Source of the DNA: Geodermatophilaceae bacterium URHB0062
GTDB lineage: Bacteria; Actinomycetota; Actinomycetes; Mycobacteriales; Geodermatophilaceae
Assembly (NCBI GenBank): GCA_000620185.1
Contig: JHVO01000005.1
Span: 431,050-495,049 of the forward strand
Length of the DNA stretch: 64,000 nucleotides
Direction: 5' to 3'
Shown: piece after piece, positions 9,201 through 17,585 of the stretch
Layout: the number at the start of each line of letters is the position of its first letter
Numbering within the stretch: position 1 is the stretch's first letter
Translations under genes and position numbers: made by a program
The notes under the pieces: generated by a model
The model's database searches: none
Told to the model about the DNA's origin: nothing
Seen by the model: the letters and a program-made list of their open reading frames with translations, nothing else

Positions 9201-11725
9201 TCGACATCGACGCCGTGCCCGCGGCGCTGGCGGCGCTGGACGAGGCGACCGCCGACGTGCCCGACCGCGCCTCGAGGCTCCTGGTCGACCTCTACGTGTC
9301 CTGGCCGGACCGGCCGGCCGACGGCGACGAGCTGGCCGCCCGGCTGCGCGACCTGCTGGCCGGTCTGCCGCCGGCGAACGGCGCCCGCCGGGTCACCGTG
9401 ACCGTGTGCACCCCGGACGGCGGGGTCGACACGGTCACCTTCCGGCCGCGTGACGGCGAGCTCGCCGAGGACGGCATCATCCGCGGGCTGCACCCGCTCA
9501 CCGCCCAGCGGCTCAACCTCTGGCGGCTGAAGGACTTCGACGGCCACCGGCTGCCCTCGTCGGAGGACATCTACCTGCTGCACGTCTTCGCGAAGGGCAA
9601 TCCGAACGACGAGCGGCTGATCGCGATGGCCGAGGTGCGGGACGCGACGGCGCTGCTCGACGAGGACGGCGGGATCCTCGGCTTCCCGACGGTCGAGCGG
9701 CAGCTCACCGCCTGCCTGGACGCGATCCGCAGGGCGCAGTCGCAGCGGCGGTCGCGCCGCCCGCTGGAGCACAACCGGATCTACCTCTACGCCTGGCCGT
9801 CGATCACGATGCCGGTCGAGCAGCTGGCCGTGGTGGCCCGGACGCTCGCGCCGATGACGGTGGGCGCCGGCCTGGACCAGATCATGCTGCTCGCCCGGCT
9901 GCAGCCCGAGGACGGCGGCGCGCCGACCGACGTGGCCCTCCGGTTCTCCTACCGGCCGGGCACCGGCGTCCGCATGGAGCTGACGGAGCGGCCGACCGAG
10001 CCGATGCGCCCGCTCGACGACTACACCGAGAAGGTGCTCAGCTCGCGGGCCCGCGGCGCGGTCTACCCCTACGAGCTGGCGCCGATCCTGGCCGGGGCCG
10101 GTGGCTCGTTCGTCGAGCACGACCTCGACGACGCCGGCCGGCTGGTGCCGGTCGACCGGCCGCCGGGTCAGAACAAGGCGGGCATCGTCGCCGGGTTGGT
10201 GAGCACACCGACGGCGCGCTATCCCGAGGGCATGACCCGGGTGGCCCTTTTCGGTGACCCCACGAAGGCCCTGGGCACCGTCGCCGAGCCCGAGTGCGCG
10301 CGGGTCATCGCCGCGCTCGACCTCGCCGAGGAGCGCGGCATCCCGGTGGAGTGGTTCGCGCTGTCCTCCGGCGCGACCATCTCGATGTCCAGCGGCACCG
10401 AGAACATGGACTGGGTGGCCCGGGCCCTGCGCCGGATCATCGACTTCACCCAGCGCGGCGGCGAGATCAACGTCGTCGTCGCCGGCATCAACGTCGGGGC
10501 GCAGCCGTACTGGAACGCCGAGGCCACGATGCTCATGCACACCAAGGGCATCCTGGTCATGACGCCGGACAGCGCGATGGTGCTGACCGGTAAGCACTCG
10601 CTCGACTACGCGGGCGGGGTGTCGGCCGAGGACAACTTCGGCATCGGCGGCTACGACCGGATCATGGGCCCGAACGGGCAGGCGCAGTACTGGGCACCCG
10701 ACCTGGTCAGCGCCGGCCAGGTCCTCATGACCCACTACGAGCACAGCTACGTCGCGCCGGGCGAGCGCTGGCCCCGGCCGGCCGACACGAGCGACCCGCG
10801 CGACCGCGACGTGCGCGAGTTCCCGCACCAGCACCCGGCGAGCGAGTTCACCACCGTCGGCGACATCTTCTCCGCCACGGCCAACCCGGAGCGGAAGAAG
10901 GCGTTCGACATCCGCACGGTGATGCGGGCGATCGCCGACCAGGACCACGTGGTGCTCGAGCGGTGGGCCGGCATGGCCGACGCCGACACCTCCGTCGTCG
11001 TCGACGCGCACCTCGGTGGTCACCCGGTGACGGTGGTCGGCATCGAGTCGCGGCCGCTGCCGCGCCGCGGCAGCTTCCCGGCCGACGGACCCGACGTCTG
11101 GACCGCCGGCACGCTGTTCCCGCGCTCGTCGAAGAAGACGGCGCGGGCGATCAACGCGGCGAGCGGCAATCGGCCCCTGGTCGTGATGGCCAACCTGTCG
11201 GGCTTCGACGGGTCACCGGAGTCGCTGCGCAACCTGCAACTCGAGTACGGCGCGGAGATCGGCCGGGCCATCGTCAACTTCGACGGGCCGATCGTCTTCT
11301 GCCTGATCTCCCGCTACCACGGCGGCGCCTTCGTGGTGTTCTCCGGCGTCCTCAACGACAACATGGAGGTGCTGGCCGTCGAGGGCTCCTACGCCTCGGT
11401 GCTCGGCGGCGCGCCCGCCGCCGCCGTCGTCTTCACCCGCGAGGTCGACAAGCGCACCTCGGCCGACCCCCGCGTCCGGGAGCTGGAGGAGAAGGCGGCC
11501 ACCGCGGACCGGGTCGACCAGGCGCACCTGCGGGTGGAGCTCGCGACCCTGCGGACGGCGGTCCGCTCGGAGAAGCTGGGTGAGGTGGCGGCCGAGTTCG
11601 AGGCCGTGCACGACATCGAGCGGGCCCGCCGGGTCGGCTCGGTGCACGACATCATCCCGGCCGCCGAGCTGCGACCCCGGCTGATCGCGGCCGTCGAGCG
11701 GGGCATGGAGCGCGCCGCCCGCTGA
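6239..11725 (+). CDS. Fused acyl-CoA carboxylase (biotin carboxylase, BCCP and carboxyltransferase in one chain)
   Basis: 1,828 residues. Order: biotin carboxylase (about 1-460; GGGGRGIRIV ATP-grasp loop and FLEVNTRLQVEHPVTE), biotinyl domain with the MKM site LESMKMETAV (biotin-accepting Lys about residue 618), a long ACC central region (about 700-1250), then both carboxyltransferase halves (about 1275-1780; GTENMDWVARALRRIIDFTQ, then GGYDRIMGPNGQAQYWAPDL). It should carboxylate acetyl- or a larger acyl-CoA with ATP and bicarbonate. The layout resembles eukaryotic ACC and the fused actinobacterial carboxylases of this size. The start MFSRIAVVNRGEPA aligns with biotin carboxylase N-termini; an in-frame ATG at 6161 is rejected. 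Substrate is not determined by sequence. Confidence 0.88.
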   Translation: MFSRIAVVNRGEPAMRLIRAVRELNAEYDYGIRVIALHTESERRATFVRAADEAVVLQETGAGNPYLDHEELGRALRTARADAAWVGWGFVAEDPAFAELCASLGVTFIGPPPEAMRLLGAKIEAKVLAEQTGVPVAAWSGGPVAGIEDGRRHAETIGYPLIVKSRSGGGGRGIRIVRSEGELEEALTRTQDEALKTFGDATIFMERLVEGGRHVEVQVIADQHGGVWAPGVRDCSVQRRNQKVIEESSSPVLTAEQSNALRESSMALVKAAGYVGAGTVEFLYQPDETLFTFLEVNTRLQVEHPVTEETTGLDIVKLQLHVAAGGRLEGDAPTEFGHAVEARLNAEDAEEGFAPAPGQVELLRLPIGPGIRVDTGMSVGDVIPPAYDSMVAKIIAWGRDRPEALARLRCALRETTVVLRGGTTTKSFLLDLLDRPEVVAGTADTGWLDRAGIAGSTGTAPSAYAALVQVGIDAADEEETRERAAFLASARGGRPRARHEVGRRFELGYRGQIYRLTVTTIGRDRYRVELDGRHADVDVDRLSPLESRLTIAGARFSVVSVPAVGSHLVEVDGVTHRIARDAGGVVRAPAPSVVVAIRVEVGQDVEAGQTVAVLESMKMETAVRAPFAGRVREILAAPNSQVDAGAALLNVEPAGADVEVATGERIELPDGREQARTPRDRALSLLAAFQALITGYDVSGGYAQQLVAEYGAAHGELPVDDAELLRGELSVLSTFADLCELSRNRPSIDEQDADQQVHSPREYFHAYLHSLDVEREALPETFRGRLARALLHYGVTDLEPSPALEEAVHRLFLAQQRIPDQLPAVLTLLDRWLTSVPAPTDSRAEVADVLDRLVVATQLRYPAVGDLARAVRYRYFEEPVVLAAKEEVLEAAGRLLAELDETPDTDGGPDVSAIEALVASPEPLIRLLAQRFDRPTSRPDPILEILTRRYYRSRSLQNVRSTLLAGHTCVTADYELNGLPLHLTALMLDIDAVPAALAALDEATADVPDRASRLLVDLYVSWPDRPADGDELAARLRDLLAGLPPANGARRVTVTVCTPDGGVDTVTFRPRDGELAEDGIIRGLHPLTAQRLNLWRLKDFDGHRLPSSEDIYLLHVFAKGNPNDERLIAMAEVRDATALLDEDGGILGFPTVERQLTACLDAIRRAQSQRRSRRPLEHNRIYLYAWPSITMPVEQLAVVARTLAPMTVGAGLDQIMLLARLQPEDGGAPTDVALRFSYRPGTGVRMELTERPTEPMRPLDDYTEKVLSSRARGAVYPYELAPILAGAGGSFVEHDLDDAGRLVPVDRPPGQNKAGIVAGLVSTPTARYPEGMTRVALFGDPTKALGTVAEPECARVIAALDLAEERGIPVEWFALSSGATISMSSGTENMDWVARALRRIIDFTQRGGEINVVVAGINVGAQPYWNAEATMLMHTKGILVMTPDSAMVLTGKHSLDYAGGVSAEDNFGIGGYDRIMGPNGQAQYWAPDLVSAGQVLMTHYEHSYVAPGERWPRPADTSDPRDRDVREFPHQHPASEFTTVGDIFSATANPERKKAFDIRTVMRAIADQDHVVLERWAGMADADTSVVVDAHLGGHPVTVVGIESRPLPRRGSFPADGPDVWTAGTLFPRSSKKTARAINAASGNRPLVVMANLSGFDGSPESLRNLQLEYGAEIGRAIVNFDGPIVFCLISRYHGGAFVVFSGVLNDNMEVLAVEGSYASVLGGAPAAAVVFTREVDKRTSADPRVRELEEKAATADRVDQAHLRVELATLRTAVRSEKLGEVAAEFEAVHDIERARRVGSVHDIIPAAELRPRLIAAVERGMERAAR

Positions 11726-11825
11726 CCCGTCGGAATTTCTTCGCCGGAGTTGTCGATGGCGGGCCAGGGTGCGTGTCGACGTGATGGAGGCCCGAACCGC
11801 GGGCCCCGAACTCCGGAGGACCGAG

Positions 11826-12170
11826 ATGGCCCAGTACCTGATCCTCATCTACGAGGACGAGGCGCAGTACGCGACGGCGTCACCCGAGGTGATGGGGGAG
11901 GTCATGCAGGCGCACAACGACTTCGCGGCGCAGGTCGAGCAGCGCGGGGTCAAGCTGCTCGGCGGCAACGCCCTGCAGCCGACCGGCACCGCCACGAGCG
12001 TCCGCGGCGGGTCGGAGGTGACCGACGGTCCCTTCGTCGAGACCAAGGAGGCGCTCGGCGGCTACTACCTGATCGACGCGCCCGACCTGGACGCCGCGCT
12101 CGCCGTCGGCAAGCTGTGCCCCGCACGGTTCGGCGGGGTCGAGGTCCGTCCGGTCATGACCTTCGACTGA
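11826..12170 (+). CDS. YCII/DGPF-domain protein, partner of the ECF42 sigma factor
   Basis: 114 residues. It begins MAQYLILIYEDEAQY and carries the family-naming motif TDGPFVETKEALGGYYLIDA. GGAGGA lies just ahead of the ATG; the upstream in-frame ATGs at 11769 and 11784 lack a site. DGPF proteins are small dimeric alpha/beta-barrel proteins regularly encoded beside ECF42 sigma factors, and that gene follows after 15 nt here. The biochemical role of DGPF proteins is not established. Confidence 0.85.
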   Translation: MAQYLILIYEDEAQYATASPEVMGEVMQAHNDFAAQVEQRGVKLLGGNALQPTGTATSVRGGSEVTDGPFVETKEALGGYYLIDAPDLDAALAVGKLCPARFGGVEVRPVMTFD

Positions 12171-12185
12171 CCGAGCGCCGCGCGG

Positions 12186-13454
12186 ATGACCGCCGACGAG
12201 ACCTCGGCCGTCGCCGCCGCGGTCGCCGACGCGCACCGTCGCGAGTGGGCCTTCGTGCTCGCCGCGACGGTGCGCGTCACGCGCGACCTGGACACCGCCG
12301 AGGAGTGCGTCCAGGACGCCTTCGCCGCGGCCCTCACCGACTGGCGCACCAGCGGCATCCCGGCCCGGCCCGGCGCCTGGCTGACCACGACCGCCAAGCG
12401 CCGCGCGCTCAACGTCCTGCGGCGCCGGGGAGTGGAGCAGCGGCACCTGCCGCTGCTCGTGGACGACGGCACCGCACCCGGACCCGATGAGCTCGTCGCC
12501 GACACCGACGCCGGGATCCCCGACGACCGGCTGCGGCTGATCGTCACGTGCTGCCACCCCGCGCTCGACCGCTCCGCCCAGGTCGCGCTGACCCTGCGGC
12601 TGATGTGCGGCCTGTCCACGGCCGAGGTGGCGCGGGCGTTCCTCGTCAGCGAGCCCACGATGGCCGCGCGCATCACGCGGGCGAAGAAGAAGATCGCGGT
12701 GGCCCGCATCCCGTACCGCGTGCCGTCCGCCGACGAGCTGCCCGCGCGGGTCGACGCCGTCCTCGCGGTGCTGCACCTGCTGTTCACGACGGGGCACACG
12801 GCGCCGGCGGGGGAGGAGCTGGTGCGGCGCGACCTGGTCGAGCGGTCGGTCGAGCTGTGCCGCATGCTGCGCGGGCTGCTGCCGCGGGAACCGGCCGTCG
12901 CGGGCCTGCTGGCGCTGCTGCTGCTGACCGACGCCCGCCGGGAGACGCGCACCGCTCCCGACGGCCGGCTGCTCCGGCTCGAGGAGCAGGACCGGTCGCG
13001 CTGGGACCGCCGCGCCATCACCGAGGGCGTGGCGCTCGTCCGGGAGGCGCTGCGTGCCCGGCCACCCTCGCGGTACGCGCTGCAGGCGGCCATCGCCGCG
13101 GTTCACGCGGAGTCGCCGTCGTGGCGGGACACCGACTGGCACGAGATCGTCGCGCTGTACGGCGTCCTCACCCAGGTCTGGCCCTCGCCGGTGGTGGCGC
13201 TCAACCGCGCGGTCGCCGTGGGCTTCGCGTGCGGGCCGGCCACCGGGCTGGCGGCGCTCGATGCGCTCGCCACCGAGCCGCAGCTGGCCGGCTACGGCTA
13301 CCTGCCCGCCGCACGGGCGGACTTCCTGCGACAGCTCGGGCGCCTTCGCGAGGCACGGGAGGCCTACGCCGAGGCGCTGCTGCTCACCGAGAACACCGTC
13401 GAGCGGGACTTCCTCGCCGGCCGGCTGCGCGAGCTGACCCCCGAGCAGGGCTGA
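12186..13454 (+). CDS. ECF42-type RNA polymerase sigma factor with C-terminal TPR-like extension
   Basis: 422 residues, about twice the length of a plain ECF sigma. Region 2 is near 20-85 (WAFVLAATVRVTRDLDTAEECVQDAF, then RPGAWLTTTAKRRALNVLRR). Region 4 is near 125-175 (ALTLRLMCGLSTAEVARAFL, then EPTMAARITRAKKKIAVARI). The long C-terminal helical region includes the TPR-like FLRQLGRLREAREAYAEALL. This architecture plus the adjacent DGPF gene defines ECF42. In that group the C-terminal extension, not an anti-sigma factor, is thought to control activity, and none is seen here. Ends 6 bp from the convergent tetR stop. Confidence 0.88.
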   Translation: MTADETSAVAAAVADAHRREWAFVLAATVRVTRDLDTAEECVQDAFAAALTDWRTSGIPARPGAWLTTTAKRRALNVLRRRGVEQRHLPLLVDDGTAPGPDELVADTDAGIPDDRLRLIVTCCHPALDRSAQVALTLRLMCGLSTAEVARAFLVSEPTMAARITRAKKKIAVARIPYRVPSADELPARVDAVLAVLHLLFTTGHTAPAGEELVRRDLVERSVELCRMLRGLLPREPAVAGLLALLLLTDARRETRTAPDGRLLRLEEQDRSRWDRRAITEGVALVREALRARPPSRYALQAAIAAVHAESPSWRDTDWHEIVALYGVLTQVWPSPVVALNRAVAVGFACGPATGLAALDALATEPQLAGYGYLPAARADFLRQLGRLREAREAYAEALLLTENTVERDFLAGRLRELTPEQG

Positions 13455-13460
13455 GCCGGG

Positions 13461-14033
13461 TCACCTCACCGGTCCCGCGAGCCGGTGGAGGGCGTTCCTG
13501 ATCCCGTCGGCATCCATGGGGTCCGTGGACAGGGCGCTGTGCAGGACCAGCCCCTCGACGAGGGCGTCGATCTCCCGCGCGGTCACCGGGTCGAGGTGGC
13601 GCTCCAGACTCCGGCGGCTGCGCGACATCCAGTCCTGGGTGACCGCACGCAGCGCGGGGTTCCGGGCGGCGGCGACGTAGAGCTCGACGGTCAGCACCAG
13701 GTCCCGCGAGGAGCCGAGGAGATCGCCGGTGAGGTGCTCGACCAGGGCCTCGAGCGCGGCCGCAGGCGACCCGGCGGCGCGCATGCGCTCGTCGAAGCGC
13801 GACGCGGCCGTGTCGACGTGCCGGGTGAACGCCGCGCTCAGCAGATCGGTGAGGGACGCGAAGTGGTAGGTCAGCGATCCGAGCGGGACGTCGGCGGCAC
13901 GGGCGATCGCACGGTGGGAGGCCGCGGCGACGCCGTCCCTGGCGATGACGTCGAGCGCGGTGTCGACCAGCCGGTCCCGCCGGCCCGGGTCGTGCCGGCG
14001 GGGTCGCCGTGCCGCGGCGGGAGCGGCGGTCAC
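13461..14033 (-). CDS. TetR-family transcriptional regulator
   Basis: 190 residues. The HTH region reads LVDTALDVIARDGVAAASHRAIARAADVPLGSLTYHF, followed by a C-terminal domain with VLTVELYVAAARNPALRAVT as in the TetR_C family of export regulators. Start GTG 14033 overlaps the stop of the upstream acetyltransferase gene (GTGA), so the two are co-transcribed; longer readings to 14189 only translate the acetyltransferase out of frame. The target is unknown. Self-regulation of the acetyltransferase-tetR pair is the simplest guess. Confidence 0.8.
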   Translation of the reverse strand: MTAAPAAARRPRRHDPGRRDRLVDTALDVIARDGVAAASHRAIARAADVPLGSLTYHFASLTDLLSAAFTRHVDTAASRFDERMRAAGSPAAALEALVEHLTGDLLGSSRDLVLTVELYVAAARNPALRAVTQDWMSRSRRSLERHLDPVTAREIDALVEGLVLHSALSTDPMDADGIRNALHRLAGPVR

Positions 14034-14626
14034 CGGCCGGCGGGCTCCAGCGTGCGGACGACGCGGGCGGGGTTGCCCACGGCGACCACGTTCGCCGGCA
14101 GATCCCGCGTGACCACTGCGCCGGCACCGACGACGGTGTTCTCGCCGATGCTCACCCCCGGCAGCACGATCGCGCCGCCGCCGAGCCACACGTTGTCGCC
14201 GATGGTGATCGGCTCGGCCGCCTCCCGCTTGGCCCGCCGCGGGTCCGGCTCGACCGGGTGGGTCGGCGTGAGCAGCTGGACGTTGGGGCCGATCTGTACG
14301 TCGTCCCCGATGGTGATCGACGCGACGTCCAGGGCGACGAGACCGAAGTTGGCGAAACAGCGGGCGCCGATGCGGATGTGGCTGCCGTAGTCGACGTAGA
14401 AGGGCGGCCGGATCTCGGTGCCGTCACCGACGGCACCGAGCAGCTCCGCCAGCAACTGCCGGCGCAGCGGACCCTGGCGGACGGTCGTCGCGTTGTAGGC
14501 GTCGGCGAGGTCGAGCGCGCGGCTGCTGCCCTCGGCCAGTTCGGGGTCGTCGGCGATGTAGAGGTCGCCGGCGAGCATCCGCTCGCGCATGCTCCGCGAG
14601 TCGCCCGCGTCGGGCTGGACAGTCAT
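14030..14626 (-). CDS. Maltose/galactoside O-acetyltransferase family (hexapeptide repeat)
   Basis: 198 residues. N-terminal Maa-type cap (RERMLAGDLYIADDPELAEG, then AYNATTVRQGPLRRQLLAELLG) and a left-handed beta-helix: IGARCFANFGLVALDVASIT, IGDNVWLGGGAIVLPGVSIG, ENTVVGAGAVVTRDLPANVV. The acceptor-site His is in TPTHPVEPDPR. It should transfer acetyl from acetyl-CoA to a sugar hydroxyl. Start at ATG 14626 (MTVQPDAGDS); ATG 14644 is also in frame. Coupled to the downstream TetR gene. Confidence 0.85.
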   Translation of the reverse strand: MTVQPDAGDSRSMRERMLAGDLYIADDPELAEGSSRALDLADAYNATTVRQGPLRRQLLAELLGAVGDGTEIRPPFYVDYGSHIRIGARCFANFGLVALDVASITIGDDVQIGPNVQLLTPTHPVEPDPRRAKREAAEPITIGDNVWLGGGAIVLPGVSIGENTVVGAGAVVTRDLPANVVAVGNPARVVRTLEPAGR

Positions 14627-14656
14627 AGGAACGAGCGTACACATCGCTCGACGACG

Positions 14657-14671
14657 GACGGCGAAGCCGTC
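14657..14671. terminator. Stem-loop after the DivIVA-like gene
   Basis: GACGGC-GAA-GCCGTC is a perfect 6-bp stem with a 3-nt loop, 5 nt beyond the minus-strand stop at 14677. No T-run follows, as is common in high-GC genomes. Probably separates the DivIVA-like gene from the acetyltransferase-tetR unit. Confidence 0.45.
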
Positions 14672-14676
14672 GGGCC

Positions 14677-15696
14677 TCAGGCCTTGGTGCGGCCCGCGCC
14701 GTGCGGTGTCCGCACGGGTGCCGACGGGCCCGCCGCCGGCCGCCAGTGCAGACCGCTGAACGCCAGGCCGTGGCGGAGCCGGTCGAGGTGGTCCCGCAGA
14801 CCCGGCCGCGCGGCCTCCGGCGCCTGGCGCGCCTGCCGCTTCAGCGCCGCCCGCAGGACGGCGCGCCGGTGCTCGAGCTCCGCGACCTCCGCGAGGAGCG
14901 CGACCCGGCGGGTGTTCGCCTCCTCGTCGAGGCGCGTGCGCGCCGCGGTCGCGGCCTCGTCAGCCCGCCGCCGCTCCTCGCGCGCGGTGGCCAGCATCGC
15001 CGCGATCTCGCCCCGCGCGTGCAGCCGCGCGGCGGCGGTGTCCTCGAGTGCCTGCTCCCGGACCCGGTCGGCCGCCTCCGCGGCGAGGAGTTCGAGGACG
15101 GCGACCTTCTCCAGCCGGGCCTCGACCTCGATCCGCGCCTCGCTGCGTGCCTGCTCGGCGTGGTCGACGATCCGCCCGGCCGCGGCCACGAGCTCCTCGG
15201 CCTCCGCGGTGGCCTCGGCGATCGTCCGCTGCGCCTGCTCGGCGGCGCCGGCGAGAGCTTCTCGCGCGTCGGCGAGCGTGGCGTCCGCCGCCGCAGCCGC
15301 GGCGGCCGCGTCCGCCTCGGCCTCGACGCGCATCGCCTGCGCCTCGTCGGCGGCGGCCGCCAGCATCGCCGCGATCCGGCCGGAGATCCGCACCATCTCG
15401 GCGCCACCGGCCGAGTGCGTGAGCAGCCCGCGAGCCTCGTCCAGGGCCGCGCGGGTCTCGACGTGACGGGTCAGCAGGCGCTCGTGCTCGCGCTCGGCGG
15501 TCGCCAGCTCCTCCTCCGCCCACTGCACGTAGGTGTCGACCTGGAAGCGGTCGTAGCCGACCGGCACCCGGCGGAACATCGGCCCGGCCTGGAAGAGGGT
15601 GGGCAGGTCGCCCGAGAGGGTCGGGCGCCCGTCGAGGTCCGGGGCCTCGGTAGCGGCGAGCGCAGCCCGGTCGTCGGCATGCAGCTCAGCGGTCAT
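14677..15696 (-). CDS. DivIVA-like coiled-coil protein
   Basis: 339 residues. Near residues 38-62 it has FRRVPVGYDRFQVDTYVQWAE, the DivIVA/Wag31-type FxxxxxGYDxxxVDxY start. The rest is almost wholly Ala/Glu/Arg-rich coiled coil (about 65-300), with a short basic Pro-rich tail ending AGRTKA. Such proteins scaffold polar growth or septation by binding curved membrane. It lacks the Pro/Gln linker of Wag31 and is not beside the mur/fts cluster, so it is a paralogue of unknown specific role. ATG 15696 follows GAGCACCGAGG; the upstream in-frame ATG at 15750 is less well placed. Confidence 0.7.
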   Translation of the reverse strand: MTAELHADDRAALAATEAPDLDGRPTLSGDLPTLFQAGPMFRRVPVGYDRFQVDTYVQWAEEELATAEREHERLLTRHVETRAALDEARGLLTHSAGGAEMVRISGRIAAMLAAAADEAQAMRVEAEADAAAAAAAADATLADAREALAGAAEQAQRTIAEATAEAEELVAAAGRIVDHAEQARSEARIEVEARLEKVAVLELLAAEAADRVREQALEDTAAARLHARGEIAAMLATAREERRRADEAATAARTRLDEEANTRRVALLAEVAELEHRRAVLRAALKRQARQAPEAARPGLRDHLDRLRHGLAFSGLHWRPAAGPSAPVRTPHGAGRTKA

Positions 15697-15914
15697 CCTC
15701 GGTGCTCCCCACGGCGTTACGGATCGAGAGCAGAACGTTACGGCGCTCACATCGACGGGGCAGCCGGTTCCGGAACGGCCCTCACCCGGACGGGCGACGT
15801 CCGTCCGGGCCGTCCGGCACCCGGCCGCAGGCTCCGCTCCCGGCCTCGCCCGTGCGGGTCATAGCACCGGCGAAAGGAACCCCACCGGCGCCCGGCATCG
15901 CGCACGCTCGTCCC

Positions 15915-16178
15915 ATGCCGCCCGCTCCGCCTACGCCGGTCCCCGGCAACCTGACCGTTCCGCCGCTGTTCGGCTGGTGGGAGATCCTGGTCCTGCTGGT
16001 GGTCGTCGTCGCCGTGGCCGTCCTCGCGTTCCTGTTCCTGGGTGCGGGGCCGGCCGACAGCGACCGCTCGGAGTGGCGGGCCTTCCTGGACGGGCGGTCG
16101 CGCCGTCCGGAGCCGGACGACCGAACGGAAAGCGTCTCCGCGGAGCACGCCTTCGCCGAGGGCGCACCCGACCGCTAG
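15915..16178 (+). CDS. Small single-span membrane protein, unknown
   Basis: 87 residues: a Pro-rich N-terminus (MPPAPPTPVPGNL), one strongly hydrophobic segment (ILVLLVVVVAVAVLAFLFLG, about 32-51) and a charged C-terminal tail with an RSEWRAFLDGRSRR stretch. The frame upstream of ATG 15915 is open but Arg/Pro-rich and unlike protein. Not recognised. It stands alone between divergent and following genes; position gives no functional clue. Confidence 0.5.
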   Translation: MPPAPPTPVPGNLTVPPLFGWWEILVLLVVVVAVAVLAFLFLGAGPADSDRSEWRAFLDGRSRRPEPDDRTESVSAEHAFAEGAPDR

Positions 16179-16360
16179 GTCCCTGCCCGGTGTCCCCGAG
16201 CACGAGCACGGCGGTGTCGGGGTGCCGCTCGCTGATCCGCCCGGTCCCCGTCGCGCCGCCGATGCCCGGGCTCCGGTGCGGGAAGCGGGCCGTTCGAGGT
16301 TGTCGCGCCGCGCGCGGTCCACGACGATGCAGTTCGGACGCCTGGTCGAAACGAGCCGCC

Positions 16361-17536
16361 ATGGATCAGCAGCACACGGACGCTCACGGGAGGCACCGCC
16401 GCAGGCGGGCCCACCCGCGGGCCGTTGCGCTGGGGCTCGGCCTCCTGCTCGTGGCCGGCGCCGTCGTCGGGTCGATCTTCTGGCTCCGCGACACCGCCTC
16501 CTCCGAGGGGACGAGGGCGGCGGGCTCCTCCCCGCCTTCCTCCGGTATGGGCCACGAGATGCATCCGCGGACGACGACGTCGAGCGCGGCGGCGTCGTCC
16601 ACCACGCGGGTCGTGACCGCGAGCGCGGCGACCCCGAAGCTCGGCGCCGCCGTTCCCGTCGGCAAAGCACCACACCACATGGCGCTCGCGCCCGGCGGCC
16701 GGTTCGCCTACATCGCCGATCCGGAACTGAAGGCCGTCATCCGGTTCGACACCGCCCGGGAGGTTCCCACCCGCACGATCCCGATACCGGAGGCGCCGCC
16801 GCAGCTGGTCACCTTCTCGCCCGACGGCACGCGGGCCTACGTCTCCGCCTACGACAAGGACTTCGCGGCCGACTTCGTGGTCGTCCTGGACACCGGCAAC
16901 GACAGCCGGATCGACGCCTGGCCGGTGGGCCGGGGCCCGTACGCCCTCGGGACCACGCTCGACGGGCGGCTGCTCTACGTGCCCTACTACGACGAGAACC
17001 ACCTCGACGTCCTGAACGCGACCTCCGGTGCGCGGGTGGACCGGATCGAGCTCCCGCCGTCGCCGCACTGGGTGGCCTTCACGTCCGACCGGCGCTTCGT
17101 CTACGTCACGAACCACTTCTCCGACGTGGTGAGCGTCCTCGAGCTCGGGAGCGACCGGGTGGTGGCGACCATCCCCGTCGGGGACGGGCCGCACAGCCTG
17201 GAGATCTCACCCGACGGCACGCGACTCGCCGTCGTGAACTACATCAGCAGCGACGTCTCGGTCATCGACCCGAAGACGAACACGGTGGTCGCCACCGTCA
17301 CGGGCGTCGGTGCGGGCCCGCAGGACGTCACCTACGCGCCCGACGGGCGCCACTTCTACACCGCGAACGTGGACGACGGCACCATCGGGGTGGTCGACAC
17401 CCGCACCGGCGCCGTCACCGCCCGGATCCGGACCGGCGACAGCCCCACGAGTGTCACGGTCTCGCCCGACGGACGCCGGTTGTTCGTGACGGACTTCGGC
17501 GACGGCACCGTCCGGGTGCTCGACGCGGGCCCGTAG
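16361..17536 (+). CDS. Membrane-anchored YncE-like seven-bladed beta-propeller
   Basis: 391 residues. A short basic N-terminus is followed by a signal anchor (AVALGLGLLLVAGAVVGSIF, about 21-40) and a Ser/Thr-rich linker. Tandem 40-residue propeller repeats follow, each with a SPDGTRAYVS or APDGRHFYTA type motif and a xxVVDTRTxxVxxRI strand. The family is the YVTN/YncE 40-residue repeat group, extracytoplasmic propellers of unclear ligand. ATG 16361 follows AACGAGCCGCC, a weak site; the long upstream frame is Arg-rich noise. Convergent with the next gene. Confidence 0.78.
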   Translation: MDQQHTDAHGRHRRRRAHPRAVALGLGLLLVAGAVVGSIFWLRDTASSEGTRAAGSSPPSSGMGHEMHPRTTTSSAAASSTTRVVTASAATPKLGAAVPVGKAPHHMALAPGGRFAYIADPELKAVIRFDTAREVPTRTIPIPEAPPQLVTFSPDGTRAYVSAYDKDFAADFVVVLDTGNDSRIDAWPVGRGPYALGTTLDGRLLYVPYYDENHLDVLNATSGARVDRIELPPSPHWVAFTSDRRFVYVTNHFSDVVSVLELGSDRVVATIPVGDGPHSLEISPDGTRLAVVNYISSDVSVIDPKTNTVVATVTGVGAGPQDVTYAPDGRHFYTANVDDGTIGVVDTRTGAVTARIRTGDSPTSVTVSPDGRRLFVTDFGDGTVRVLDAGP

Positions 17537-17549
17537 CCCCCGTCCCCGT

Positions 17550-17572
17550 CGACGGCGCCGGTGCAGCCGTCG
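17550..17572. terminator. Hairpin between convergent genes
   Basis: CGACGGC and GCCGTCG form a 7-bp stem around a 9-nt loop in the 49-bp gap between two convergent genes. Placement suits a bidirectional terminator; no T-tract. Confidence 0.4.
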
Positions 17573-17585
17573 GTGCGGCGCCTCG

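Noticed and set aside
6188..11023. Two very long minus-strand frames (825 and 753 codons) opposite the carboxylase
   Set aside because: Antisense shadows of a clearly conserved gene; composition dominated by Arg, Val, Gly and His with no domain pattern.
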